Origin: Verrucomicrobiales bacterium | GTDB taxonomy: Bacteria; Verrucomicrobiota; Verrucomicrobiia; Verrucomicrobiales; DEV007 | Direction of reading: 5' to 3' | Assembly: GCA_029213265.1 (NCBI GenBank) | Contig: JARGNG010000014.1 | Location: 57,442 to 121,441, forward strand | DNA: 64,000 bases | Shown: one piece after another, positions 56,534 to 64,000 of the stretch | How the letters are laid out: each line of letters opens with the position of its first letter | Numbering within the stretch: the first letter of the stretch is position 1 | Notes under the pieces: generated by a model | The model's database searches: none | The model's input: the letters and a program-made list of their open reading frames with translations, nothing else | Told to the model about the DNA's origin: nothing | Translations under genes and position numbers: made by a program

Positions 56534-58072
56534 TTACTCGGTCACCCGGATCAGTCGGCTGTCCTTGTGCAATCGATCGTAGGCATCGGTTGCTTCCACC
56601 TCAATTTGCAGGCTTCCAACGGGAAGGCTCTCCGGCAACATTGCTTTCCAGAGGTGCCCGGACTGGATCGGTCCGTTGAGGTGCCTTTTGGATTCGGGAT
56701 CCGCTGCGATTTCCCTGTCCCTCGTTTGCACGTAGAAGGGGTCTTCTTCGAGGACCTTCTTCAGAGTCACCCACTCACTCTCTCCCACTTTCATGCGAAC
56801 TTTTGATTTTTCCGATCCATTGAAAACATTGACGTAGACAGGCGTCTTTTCCGTTTCGGCAGAAGCAATTTCGTCGGGGGCGAAAATGGTCATCTGATAG
56901 GATGCCGGTTGGCGGGCCGCTTTGAAATCGAGAGTGTGATTCACCCCGTCAAATGTGATGATGGAATACCCGTTGGGAGCGCCGTCTCTCATCGTTGCGT
57001 GAGGAATGCCGACTTCGTCCTTCTTTCCCTTCCACCAGGTGCCTGACACAGTCACATTGACAATGTGATGATGTGGCTCCTTCCCCTGCCATCCATCTTC
57101 CTTGGTGATATACTGGTGAGCATGCCAGTGGGTGTGTCCGGAGATACTCAGGGAGTAGGGGCGCTTTTCGATGAGCCGATAGAGTTCCGTTCGGTTTTCC
57201 ACTCCGGTGAGGGGGATGTGCATCATCAGCATGATGAGTTTCTCTTCGGGAACGAGAGCGAGATCGTTCTTTACGAAGGTCAGTTGATCATCATCGAGCC
57301 CGCCAACGTAGGTCATCTTTCCACTGGAGCTCTGCCGTCCCCATTCGACATCGTCGAGCACGATGAAATGTACGGCCCCGTAGTCGAAGCTGTAGTAATT
57401 CGGGCCGAAGTGGCGGTGAAAGGTTTCATCGGAGTTGACGTCCGTCGGGGAATCAAAATTGATGTCGTGGTTACCAACAACATTGTACCAGGGGATTCCG
57501 ACCAGGGCGACATTGGCATTCGAAGGCTCGAAGAGATTGAGCTTGTCGAACATGATGTCCCCTAAAGTGACTCCGAACTTGGCATCCGTTCCAATCAACT
57601 CGGCAATCACGTCGTGAGCGATGTAGTTGATCTGTTCGATATTGGAAGGCTGCGGGTCACCGAAGAAAATGGCTTTGAAGGTGTCCGGTTCCTCGGAGGG
57701 GGAGAGGGGGAAATTAATCGAGTCCGGCAAGGGCCCGGTCGGATCAACACCCGGGTAGCGTAGGTTGGGAGGCGAGCCGTTTGGTTTGTGAATGTAGTAG
57801 AACCGGGGGAGTTGGCTTTCGCTAACCGGTGTTTTCCACCCCGCCGGCTTGATGACAAAGAAAATCGTGTCGTCGTCGCAGGGGAGCGTCCATCGGCCTT
57901 CGGCATCGGTCGTCACCACCTCCCGTTGATTCGAAACACCAATGCCGGGGACACCGGATTCACCCTCGTCGTACCTTTCGTTGCCATTTAAATCATGAAA
58001 GACACGACCAGTTGCCTCCTCGCCAAAAGAGATTCCGGTGGCGAGAAAGAGGAGGAGAACGATTCGAAACAT
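56534..58072 (-). CDS. Secreted calcineurin-like metallophosphoesterase with N- and C-terminal accessory domains
   Basis: GRVFHDLNGNERYDEGESGVPGIGVSN; FFGDPQP...GDIMFDKLNL; NVVGNHDINFDSPTD; LSISGHTHWH. Confidence 0.9.
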   Translation of the reverse strand: MFRIVLLLFLATGISFGEEATGRVFHDLNGNERYDEGESGVPGIGVSNQREVVTTDAEGRWTLPCDDDTIFFVIKPAGWKTPVSESQLPRFYYIHKPNGSPPNLRYPGVDPTGPLPDSINFPLSPSEEPDTFKAIFFGDPQPSNIEQINYIAHDVIAELIGTDAKFGVTLGDIMFDKLNLFEPSNANVALVGIPWYNVVGNHDINFDSPTDVNSDETFHRHFGPNYYSFDYGAVHFIVLDDVEWGRQSSSGKMTYVGGLDDDQLTFVKNDLALVPEEKLIMLMMHIPLTGVENRTELYRLIEKRPYSLSISGHTHWHAHQYITKEDGWQGKEPHHHIVNVTVSGTWWKGKKDEVGIPHATMRDGAPNGYSIITFDGVNHTLDFKAARQPASYQMTIFAPDEIASAETEKTPVYVNVFNGSEKSKVRMKVGESEWVTLKKVLEEDPFYVQTRDREIAADPESKRHLNGPIQSGHLWKAMLPESLPVGSLQIEVEATDAYDRLHKDSRLIRVTE

Positions 58073-58183
58073 GGCGGCATTCTTCTCAGTGAGGCTTTCC
58101 GGTTCAAGCTTTCCCGCTGGCTCATACGCGGCCAGCGGAATCTTGTCGGAAGGTTTCCGGATTTCTACGATTCGCTCGTTTCC

Positions 58184-59362
58184 ATGACATCGTTCCGACA
58201 TCTTCTTTACTGCGGTTTCGCTCTCTTTCCGGTGGCTTCGGTTGCTCAAATCGAAGTCCATTCCAATTTCCCGGGGGGATCCGGAGAAGTGGAATCGATC
58301 GAAGTGGAACAGAAGCGCATCGTCCTCAATCCTGCCGATCATCCGGACCGGGGCTGGCGGTGCTGGTGGTATGTGAAACTGACCGGGCTTCCGGTAGGGG
58401 AAAGCTGGACTCTCGATGTAGGAGACGCTCCCTGGGCCACTCCCGATCAGGCGACGGTAAGCAGGGATAATGGAAAAACCTGGCAGCACACCGAACCGGG
58501 AGATCGGGAGGGAAAGCGAATCCGATATCCCTTGAAGTTTGAATCAGAGAGTCTTCTCGTCGCGTGGGGGCCGCCCTTTGTTCCGGCGGATGGAAAGGCT
58601 TTGGTGGATTCACTGGCGGCCAGTCTAGCGGAAGCCGAAGAATTTTCCCTCTGTCAAACCCTGGAGGGCCGTGATACCCCCGCTTTGCGAGTGGGTGCGG
58701 GCTCGAAGAAACCTCTCGTCTGGATTCAGGCCCGACAGCATGCCTGGGAGTCGGGCGCCAGCTGGGTCGGGAAAGGATTTTCCGAATGGCTCGTCTCCGG
58801 CGCACCGGAAGCAAAGAAATTCCGGGAGCAGGTTGAGGTGGTCTTTGTGCCCATCATGGATATCGACAATGTCTTTCGAGGTGCGGGAGGCAAGTCGCAG
58901 AAACCGCAGGACCACAACCGGGACTGGACCGAGGAGCCTCACTGGAACGCGGTGACGGCGGCACAAAAGGAAATCGGAGAAGCGGCCGCGGCAGGTCGGC
59001 TCGCGGCGTTTGTGGACCTTCACAATCCCGGAGCGACGAACCGGTTTCCCTATTTCTACGTTCCGCCCCGGGAGATTCTCACTCCAGCTGGAAAGGCCAA
59101 TCAGGATCGCTTTCTGAAACTGGTGAAAGAGAAAATGACCGGTCCACTTCGTTTCACCGGCGGCACCATTGAATCCGGCGCCAAATATGATCGCAAAGCG
59201 TGGAAGGCGATCAGCAAAAACTGGGTCGCCTCGTTGGAGTCGGATGCCATTTCCGTGACCCTCGAAACCGCCTGGAATACATCGGCCAGCACAACGGGAG
59301 GATACCAAGCCGTCGGGCGTCAGCTCGGCCAGGCGCTCGCCCGCTACTGTAGCGGAGAGTAG
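58184..59362 (+). CDS. M14-type zinc carboxypeptidase-like protein
   Basis: LVWIQARQHAWESGASWVGKGFSEWL; VEVVFVPIMDIDNVFRGAGGKSQKPQDHNRDWTEEPHWNAV; FVDLHNPG. Confidence 0.85.
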   Translation: MTSFRHLLYCGFALFPVASVAQIEVHSNFPGGSGEVESIEVEQKRIVLNPADHPDRGWRCWWYVKLTGLPVGESWTLDVGDAPWATPDQATVSRDNGKTWQHTEPGDREGKRIRYPLKFESESLLVAWGPPFVPADGKALVDSLAASLAEAEEFSLCQTLEGRDTPALRVGAGSKKPLVWIQARQHAWESGASWVGKGFSEWLVSGAPEAKKFREQVEVVFVPIMDIDNVFRGAGGKSQKPQDHNRDWTEEPHWNAVTAAQKEIGEAAAAGRLAAFVDLHNPGATNRFPYFYVPPREILTPAGKANQDRFLKLVKEKMTGPLRFTGGTIESGAKYDRKAWKAISKNWVASLESDAISVTLETAWNTSASTTGGYQAVGRQLGQALARYCSGE

Positions 59363-59368
59363 TTTCCG

Positions 59369-60805
59369 CTACTCTGCCAACCATCCGCCCGGTTGAGGGG
59401 TCGCGGTCGCCTGGGTTTCGGCAAACCATTGCTTCAGATGCTCCAGCATCGAAGCTGCCTGGTCGGGGTGCTTTCCGGCGAGATTGACGGATTCGGAAGG
59501 GTCCCGATCGAGGCGATAGAGTTCCACGGTTTCATTTTCGAAAGTGCCGGGCCTGGCTTTGGGATGCAGGACGACCAATTTCCAAGGGCCTTCTCTCATT
59601 GCTTCAGACCGGTTTCCTCCGTTGCTGAGAGAGGCCCAGAAGAGAGGGCGCGGTGAAAGCGTCGCACTATTGATGAGCAGTTTGGAAAGATCCAGACCGT
59701 CCAATGGCTGAGGCGGGACCTTCGCTCCGGCAAGCGAGAGAAGCGTCGGCATCACATCAAGACTCAACAGGGTTTGGTCACTGACGGAACCCTTTTGAAT
59801 GATTCCCGGCCACCAGGCAATGGCCGGGACTTTGTGTCCCCCTTCGTAAACGGATCCTTTGTTGCCGCGGAAGCGGGGACTGCCACTCGGAAAATCTCCG
59901 GACGCACCGTTGTCGGAGAAGAAGAGCACGAAGGTGTTTTTTTCGATGCCCAGTTCCAGGATCGTTTTCCGGAGCTGACCGACCCCTTCATCGATCGGGA
60001 GAGTCATGCCCTTGTATTTTTCGATCCGTTCTTCTTCGGAAACTTCCCTCCACTTCCAGCGAACCCAGTTGTCGAGAGTTCGACGAACCGGATCTCCCGG
60101 CACCTGCACCGGATTGTGAATTGCTTCGTGCGCGACATAGAGGCAGAAGGGCTCCTTTTCCTTCGCGTGACGCCGGACAAAGTCATCGGCATACTCATTG
60201 ATCAGGTGTGTGGAATAACCCTCTTCCGGAGTCTCCGTTCTGCCATGCCACCAGTCGTGTTCGTAGTGGTCGCCGACGTGGCTGACAAAGTCGATGTTGC
60301 CGCTGTGGTAGCCGAAAAACTCATCGAAGCCGTGGTTCTGCGGATGGAAATCATCCGAGTTCACGGGATAGCCCTGGTGCCATTTCCCGATCAGGCCGGT
60401 GGTATAGCCGGCTGCTTTCAGGCTTTCGGCAAAAGTGGTTTCCGCGAGTTGCAGGCCCTTTCGGTGCTCGGGATGATCGGATACCGGGTGAATTACCGCT
60501 TCAATCCCGGCCCGTTGTTGGTATCTCCCTGTGAGAAGCCCGGCCCGGGTCGGAGAGCAGACCGTTCCGGAAGAGTGGAAGTCGGTCAGGCGCATTCCCT
60601 CCTGAGCAAGGCGATCGATTTCCGGCGTTTGGAAATAGGGATTCCCGAAGCAACTGACTCCTTCGTAGCCCATGTCGTCAACCATGATGACGATGAAATT
60701 GGGTTGGTCGGCAGCGTCCGACAAAGGAATGAAACACAGCAGAAGGGTGAATAGGAAACGAAAATCCATACGGAAAGAGTAACAGAGGTCAGTGCGGTAG
60801 GGCAA
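59369..60805 (-). CDS. Secreted sulfatase
   Basis: PNFIVIMVDDMGYEGVSCFGN; SSGTVCSPTRAGLLTGRYQQRAGIE; GKWHQGY. Confidence 0.95.
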   Translation of the reverse strand: MPYRTDLCYSFRMDFRFLFTLLLCFIPLSDAADQPNFIVIMVDDMGYEGVSCFGNPYFQTPEIDRLAQEGMRLTDFHSSGTVCSPTRAGLLTGRYQQRAGIEAVIHPVSDHPEHRKGLQLAETTFAESLKAAGYTTGLIGKWHQGYPVNSDDFHPQNHGFDEFFGYHSGNIDFVSHVGDHYEHDWWHGRTETPEEGYSTHLINEYADDFVRRHAKEKEPFCLYVAHEAIHNPVQVPGDPVRRTLDNWVRWKWREVSEEERIEKYKGMTLPIDEGVGQLRKTILELGIEKNTFVLFFSDNGASGDFPSGSPRFRGNKGSVYEGGHKVPAIAWWPGIIQKGSVSDQTLLSLDVMPTLLSLAGAKVPPQPLDGLDLSKLLINSATLSPRPLFWASLSNGGNRSEAMREGPWKLVVLHPKARPGTFENETVELYRLDRDPSESVNLAGKHPDQAASMLEHLKQWFAETQATATPQPGGWLAE

Positions 60806-60826
60806 CCCGGGTGCGGGGGCGAAGGC

Positions 60827-61765
60827 CTATTTACGCAGGGCTTCAACATGATGCCGGACCGCCTTGGCCAGGCCTGCTTGATTGTATCCTCCCTCAAGAA
60901 CCGAAACGAGTCGGCCTTCGGCATATTCGCCTGCCATTTCGACCAGGATCTCTGTCAGGGTGGCAAAATCGTCATCGGACAGGGTCAGATTTCCCAGCGG
61001 ATCTCCCAACCGGCTGTCGAAGCCGGCGGAGATGATGACGAGGTCCGGTTGGAAGTCTTTCATCTTCGCGGTAAACGCTCCGCGGAAAGCAGCTCCGATT
61101 TCGTCCATGCCGCAGCCTGCGGGGAGGGGAACATTCAGTGTCGTTCCTCGGCCTTTGCCAATGCCGGTTTCGGCCTTGGCTCCGGTTCCCGGATACCAGG
61201 GATGCTGGTGGGTTGAGAAGTAGAAGACGCTGCCGTCGTCGTAGAAAATATCCTGGGTTCCGTTACCGTGGTGCACATCCCAGTCGATGATCGCGACGCG
61301 CTCGAGGCCATGCTTTTTCTGCGCGTAACGGGCTGCGATGGCGGCGTTGTTGAAAATGCAGAAGCCCATGCCCCGATCCGGAGTCGCGTGGTGTCCGGGC
61401 GGGCGCACCGCGCAGAAGGCATTGTCGAGTTCGCCGCCGACTACGCCGTCGACCGCGTTGAGCAATCCACCGGCAGCATGGCGTGCGACGGTGAGGGATT
61501 GGGGGCCGAACTGGGTGTCGCCGGTGCTGAGCTGACCGGAGCTTCCGTCAATCTCGCGAAGGACCGTTTTCAGATAGCCATCGGTGTGGGCGAGGAGCAC
61601 TTCCTCGTCGGTGACAATTCGTTCGTCAAGGGAGGGGCAGGATTGGTCGAGTCCTTCTTTCGAGAGTTCCGACAGAATGGCTTCGATTCGTCCGGGCGCT
61701 TCGGGATGGTGATCGCCCGGATCGTGATTGCAAAAGTCGCGGTCGAGAAGAAGTCCTGTTTTCAT
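60827..61765 (-). CDS. Histone deacetylase-like / AcuC-type amidohydrolase
   Basis: RPPGHHATPDRGMGFCIFNNAAIAARYAQ; AIIDWDVHHGNGTQDIFYDD; LVIISAGFDSRLGDPLG. Confidence 0.95.
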   Translation of the reverse strand: MKTGLLLDRDFCNHDPGDHHPEAPGRIEAILSELSKEGLDQSCPSLDERIVTDEEVLLAHTDGYLKTVLREIDGSSGQLSTGDTQFGPQSLTVARHAAGGLLNAVDGVVGGELDNAFCAVRPPGHHATPDRGMGFCIFNNAAIAARYAQKKHGLERVAIIDWDVHHGNGTQDIFYDDGSVFYFSTHQHPWYPGTGAKAETGIGKGRGTTLNVPLPAGCGMDEIGAAFRGAFTAKMKDFQPDLVIISAGFDSRLGDPLGNLTLSDDDFATLTEILVEMAGEYAEGRLVSVLEGGYNQAGLAKAVRHHVEALRK

Positions 61766-62268
61766 TTTCGAAACAAGGCTGACAGAATCATGCCTGCTCC
61801 GCCAATCACAAAGAGGCACGGAAACCAAATCGAGTAGAGCGCTGCCTTCGTGTCCTTCTTGAGGACCGCCTCATTGGGAGACTTCGGGTCCACATGGCAA
61901 ACCGTTTGGGAGCCGACCTCGAGCTCATCGAGCTTTGCTTTCACTTTGCGGGGATCGCTCGCTTCGGAGGGGAGGCGCTTGAAGCGGCCTCCCTCGAATT
62001 TCTTCCCTTCGAATTCATACTCGTAGGAAACGAACAGGGTGTATTTGGGCATTCCCTTCTGGTTTCGACCGGTGTCATCCATTGAGGTGGAAAGGATCGT
62101 GCAGGGCGTTTCCACCCAGGAATCCATCAGGGCAGCGCGCTGATAGGCACCCCAGAGGTAGCTGACAAAAACCGAGCCGACGACCATGAGGAGCGCACCC
62201 ATGGCAATTTTCCAAAGTCGGCCGCCGAGGTTGGTGCGGGGAGTGGGAGAGGGGGATTCGTTTTTCAC
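61762..62268 (-). CDS. DUF3592 domain-containing membrane protein
   Basis: Two TM segments flanking WVETPCTILSTSMDD...YEYEFEGKKFEGGRF...VCHVDPKSPNEAVL. Confidence 0.8.
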   Translation of the reverse strand: MKNESPSPTPRTNLGGRLWKIAMGALLMVVGSVFVSYLWGAYQRAALMDSWVETPCTILSTSMDDTGRNQKGMPKYTLFVSYEYEFEGKKFEGGRFKRLPSEASDPRKVKAKLDELEVGSQTVCHVDPKSPNEAVLKKDTKAALYSIWFPCLFVIGGAGMILSALFRK

Positions 62269-62302
62269 GTCGCGAAATAGGGGTTTGCGGGTAGCTTAGC
62301 GC

Positions 62303-62758
62303 ATGAGCGAACTTTCCCAACAGATTACGGAAGATATGAAAACAGCGATGCGTGCAAAAGACACCGTCGCCCTCAATACGATCCGGATGCTGAAGTCTTC
62401 CATCAAGAACGCGGCGATTGAAAAGGGAGGGGCGGATGCCGAACTGGACGACACCGAGATCTCCAATGTAATCCGCAAGGAAGTCAAAAAACGTCAGGAT
62501 TCGATCGAGCAGTATGAAGCGGCAGGTCGGCAGGAGTTGGCGGATCAGGAGAAGGTCGAGATCGAAGTTCTCAACGGATACCTTCCGGAGCCTCTTGCCG
62601 AAGAGGAGATTGCCAAAATCGTTGACGAAGCCATTGCCGAAGTGGGTGCCACTTCCCGTAAGGAAATGGGTCAGGTCATGAAGATCGTTCAGGAAAAGAC
62701 GGCTGGACGTGCCGATGGAAAGACCCTTTCCCAGGCGGTCATGAGCAAGTTGAGCTGA
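62303..62758 (+). CDS. GatB/YqeY domain-containing protein
   Basis: LSQQITEDMKTAMRAKDTVALNTIRMLKSSIKNAAIEKG; MGQVMKIVQEKTAGRADGKTLSQAV. Confidence 0.95.
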   Translation: MSELSQQITEDMKTAMRAKDTVALNTIRMLKSSIKNAAIEKGGADAELDDTEISNVIRKEVKKRQDSIEQYEAAGRQELADQEKVEIEVLNGYLPEPLAEEEIAKIVDEAIAEVGATSRKEMGQVMKIVQEKTAGRADGKTLSQAVMSKLS

Positions 62759-62773
62759 GACCTTTCAGGCCTC

Positions 62774-63454
62774 TTGAAAATCTCCGCGATCATTGTCGCC
62801 GCCGGAAGCAGTCGGCGGATGGGCTTCGACAAGCTCGAGGCCGATCTTGGTGGCGAGAGCGTCTTGGTTCGTTCGATCCTCGCTTTCGAAAATTGCGATG
62901 CCGTGTCAGAAATTCGGGTCGTCACTTCTTTGGAGAAATTTCCGGCCGTAGAATCCGCCGCGAAGCGGCTGCAGATCGATAAATTTGTGGAAGCGGTCGA
63001 AGGCGGAGCCGAGCGGCATCTTTCGGTGAATGCCGGCCTTGAGCGGGTCGGGGCTCATTGTGATCTCGTTGCGGTTCATGACGGAGCCCGGCCTCTCGTG
63101 ACTCCTGCGGCCATTATTCAATGCGGGCAAGTCGCCGAACGCACCGGTGCCGCTGTCCTCGCCCATCGGGTTGCCGATACGTTGAAGCGGGGCAATGACG
63201 CGGGCGAGGTGTGCGGTTCCGTGTCCCGGGAGGATCTGTGGGCCATGGAGACTCCGCAGATTTTCCAGGTCGATCTACTTCGCGAAGCCTACTCCGCTGT
63301 TCTGGCAGCTGGTGATGTCGTGACCGACGAAGTCTCCGCGATCGGCAAGCTGGGACGTCCGGTTTCTCTGGTCGAAAACCGGGAAGCGAACGGAAAAATT
63401 ACGGTCCCCGGAGATCTGGTGGTTGCCCGGGCCGTGATACGCGAGCGGAGCTGA
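62774..63454 (+). CDS. ispD: 2-C-methyl-D-erythritol 4-phosphate cytidylyltransferase
   Basis: SAIIVAAGSSRRMGFDKLEADLGGESVLVRSI; VAVHDGARPLVTP; ETPQIFQVDLLREAY; TTG start. Confidence 0.93.
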   Translation: MKISAIIVAAGSSRRMGFDKLEADLGGESVLVRSILAFENCDAVSEIRVVTSLEKFPAVESAAKRLQIDKFVEAVEGGAERHLSVNAGLERVGAHCDLVAVHDGARPLVTPAAIIQCGQVAERTGAAVLAHRVADTLKRGNDAGEVCGSVSREDLWAMETPQIFQVDLLREAYSAVLAAGDVVTDEVSAIGKLGRPVSLVENREANGKITVPGDLVVARAVIRERS

Positions 63455-63461
63455 GAAAGTT

Positions 63462-64000
63462 TCAAGGCGTCCCGCGAAAGCCCACTCCGCTCGTCACCAG
63501 CGCGTCCCGTTCATCCGTCACCACCATGACCCAGGTGTTGGCGTCTTCTGGAAGGCCTTTTGCGACCGCCTTGCCGTCTCCGAGACGGGCTGCGATTACT
63601 TTCCACTCTCTTTCCGTTCGTGGCCCTTCGTCCGACGTGTAGTGGAGTTCGGCTTTCACCAGTTTGGTTTGCGAAGATACAGGGACGAAAACGGTGCCGT
63701 CCTCTGCCACCATCATCTCCCCGACGGAGGGGAGGGGGACTCCGCCTTTGAGAATTGAGTCAACATACATCGCAATTTCCTGAGGAGCCCACCCGGCCCC
63801 GTGGCTGTGGCCCATCCGCGGTTCGATGCGGAAAGTCTTCGGTCCCTGGACTTGTGAATACGATTTTGCATAGCTGTCGAGAACGTAGTGCTTGTCGTGC
63901 GTACCGTTGACCCAGAAGGTTGGCACCGTGCATTTGCCGAGATGACTTCCCGGATCGTAGGCGTCGACCCAGGCCTGACGCCGATCACCGAGCGCATCGA
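63462..64000 (-). CDS. Alpha/beta hydrolase (acetylxylan-esterase-like), 5'-truncated by window edge
   Basis: ...DALGDRRQAWVDAYDPGSHLGKCTVPTFWVNGTHDKHYVLDSYAKSY; frame open past window end. Confidence 0.65.
   Translation of the reverse strand, partial: DALGDRRQAWVDAYDPGSHLGKCTVPTFWVNGTHDKHYVLDSYAKSYSQVQGPKTFRIEPRMGHSHGAGWAPQEIAMYVDSILKGGVPLPSVGEMMVAEDGTVFVPVSSQTKLVKAELHYTSDEGPRTEREWKVIAARLGDGKAVAKGLPEDANTWVMVVTDERDALVTSGVGFRGTP

Overview
The window is a chromosomal segment (high coding density, GC-rich) that looks like a Verrucomicrobia/PVC-group bacterium, judged from protein families only. It carries four secreted sulfatases, four DUF1501 proteins, three DUF1549/DUF1553 'planctomycete-type' proteins, two Gfo/Idh/MocA oxidoreductases and a DUF6807/PmoA protein. 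Housekeeping genes include truA, ispD, a GatB/YqeY protein and a PBP4-type carboxypeptidase. No rRNA, tRNA or CRISPR array was seen. The main points of interest are: (i) a circularly permuted ATP-grasp / alpha-E / transglutaminase operon followed by a two-domain PPK2 gene, preceded by a textbook -24/-12 (sigma-54) promoter with two strong upstream dyads; (ii) a Gly-rich beta-helix protein with GGAI / FxxN-type repeats reminiscent of chlamydial Pmp proteins; (iii) an internally deleted IS3-family element abutting the truncated 3' end of a polyketide synthase acyltransferase coding region; (iv) a beta-helix gene interrupted by one in-frame TAG; (v) a 190-nt intergenic region on the + strand with competing stems and a U-tract, a candidate orphan structured RNA; (vi) an operon in which two apparently exported SAM-dependent enzymes bracket a sulfatase/DUF1501/DUF1549 set; and (vii) several operator-like dyads. 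All family calls come from reading the translations; no database search was run.
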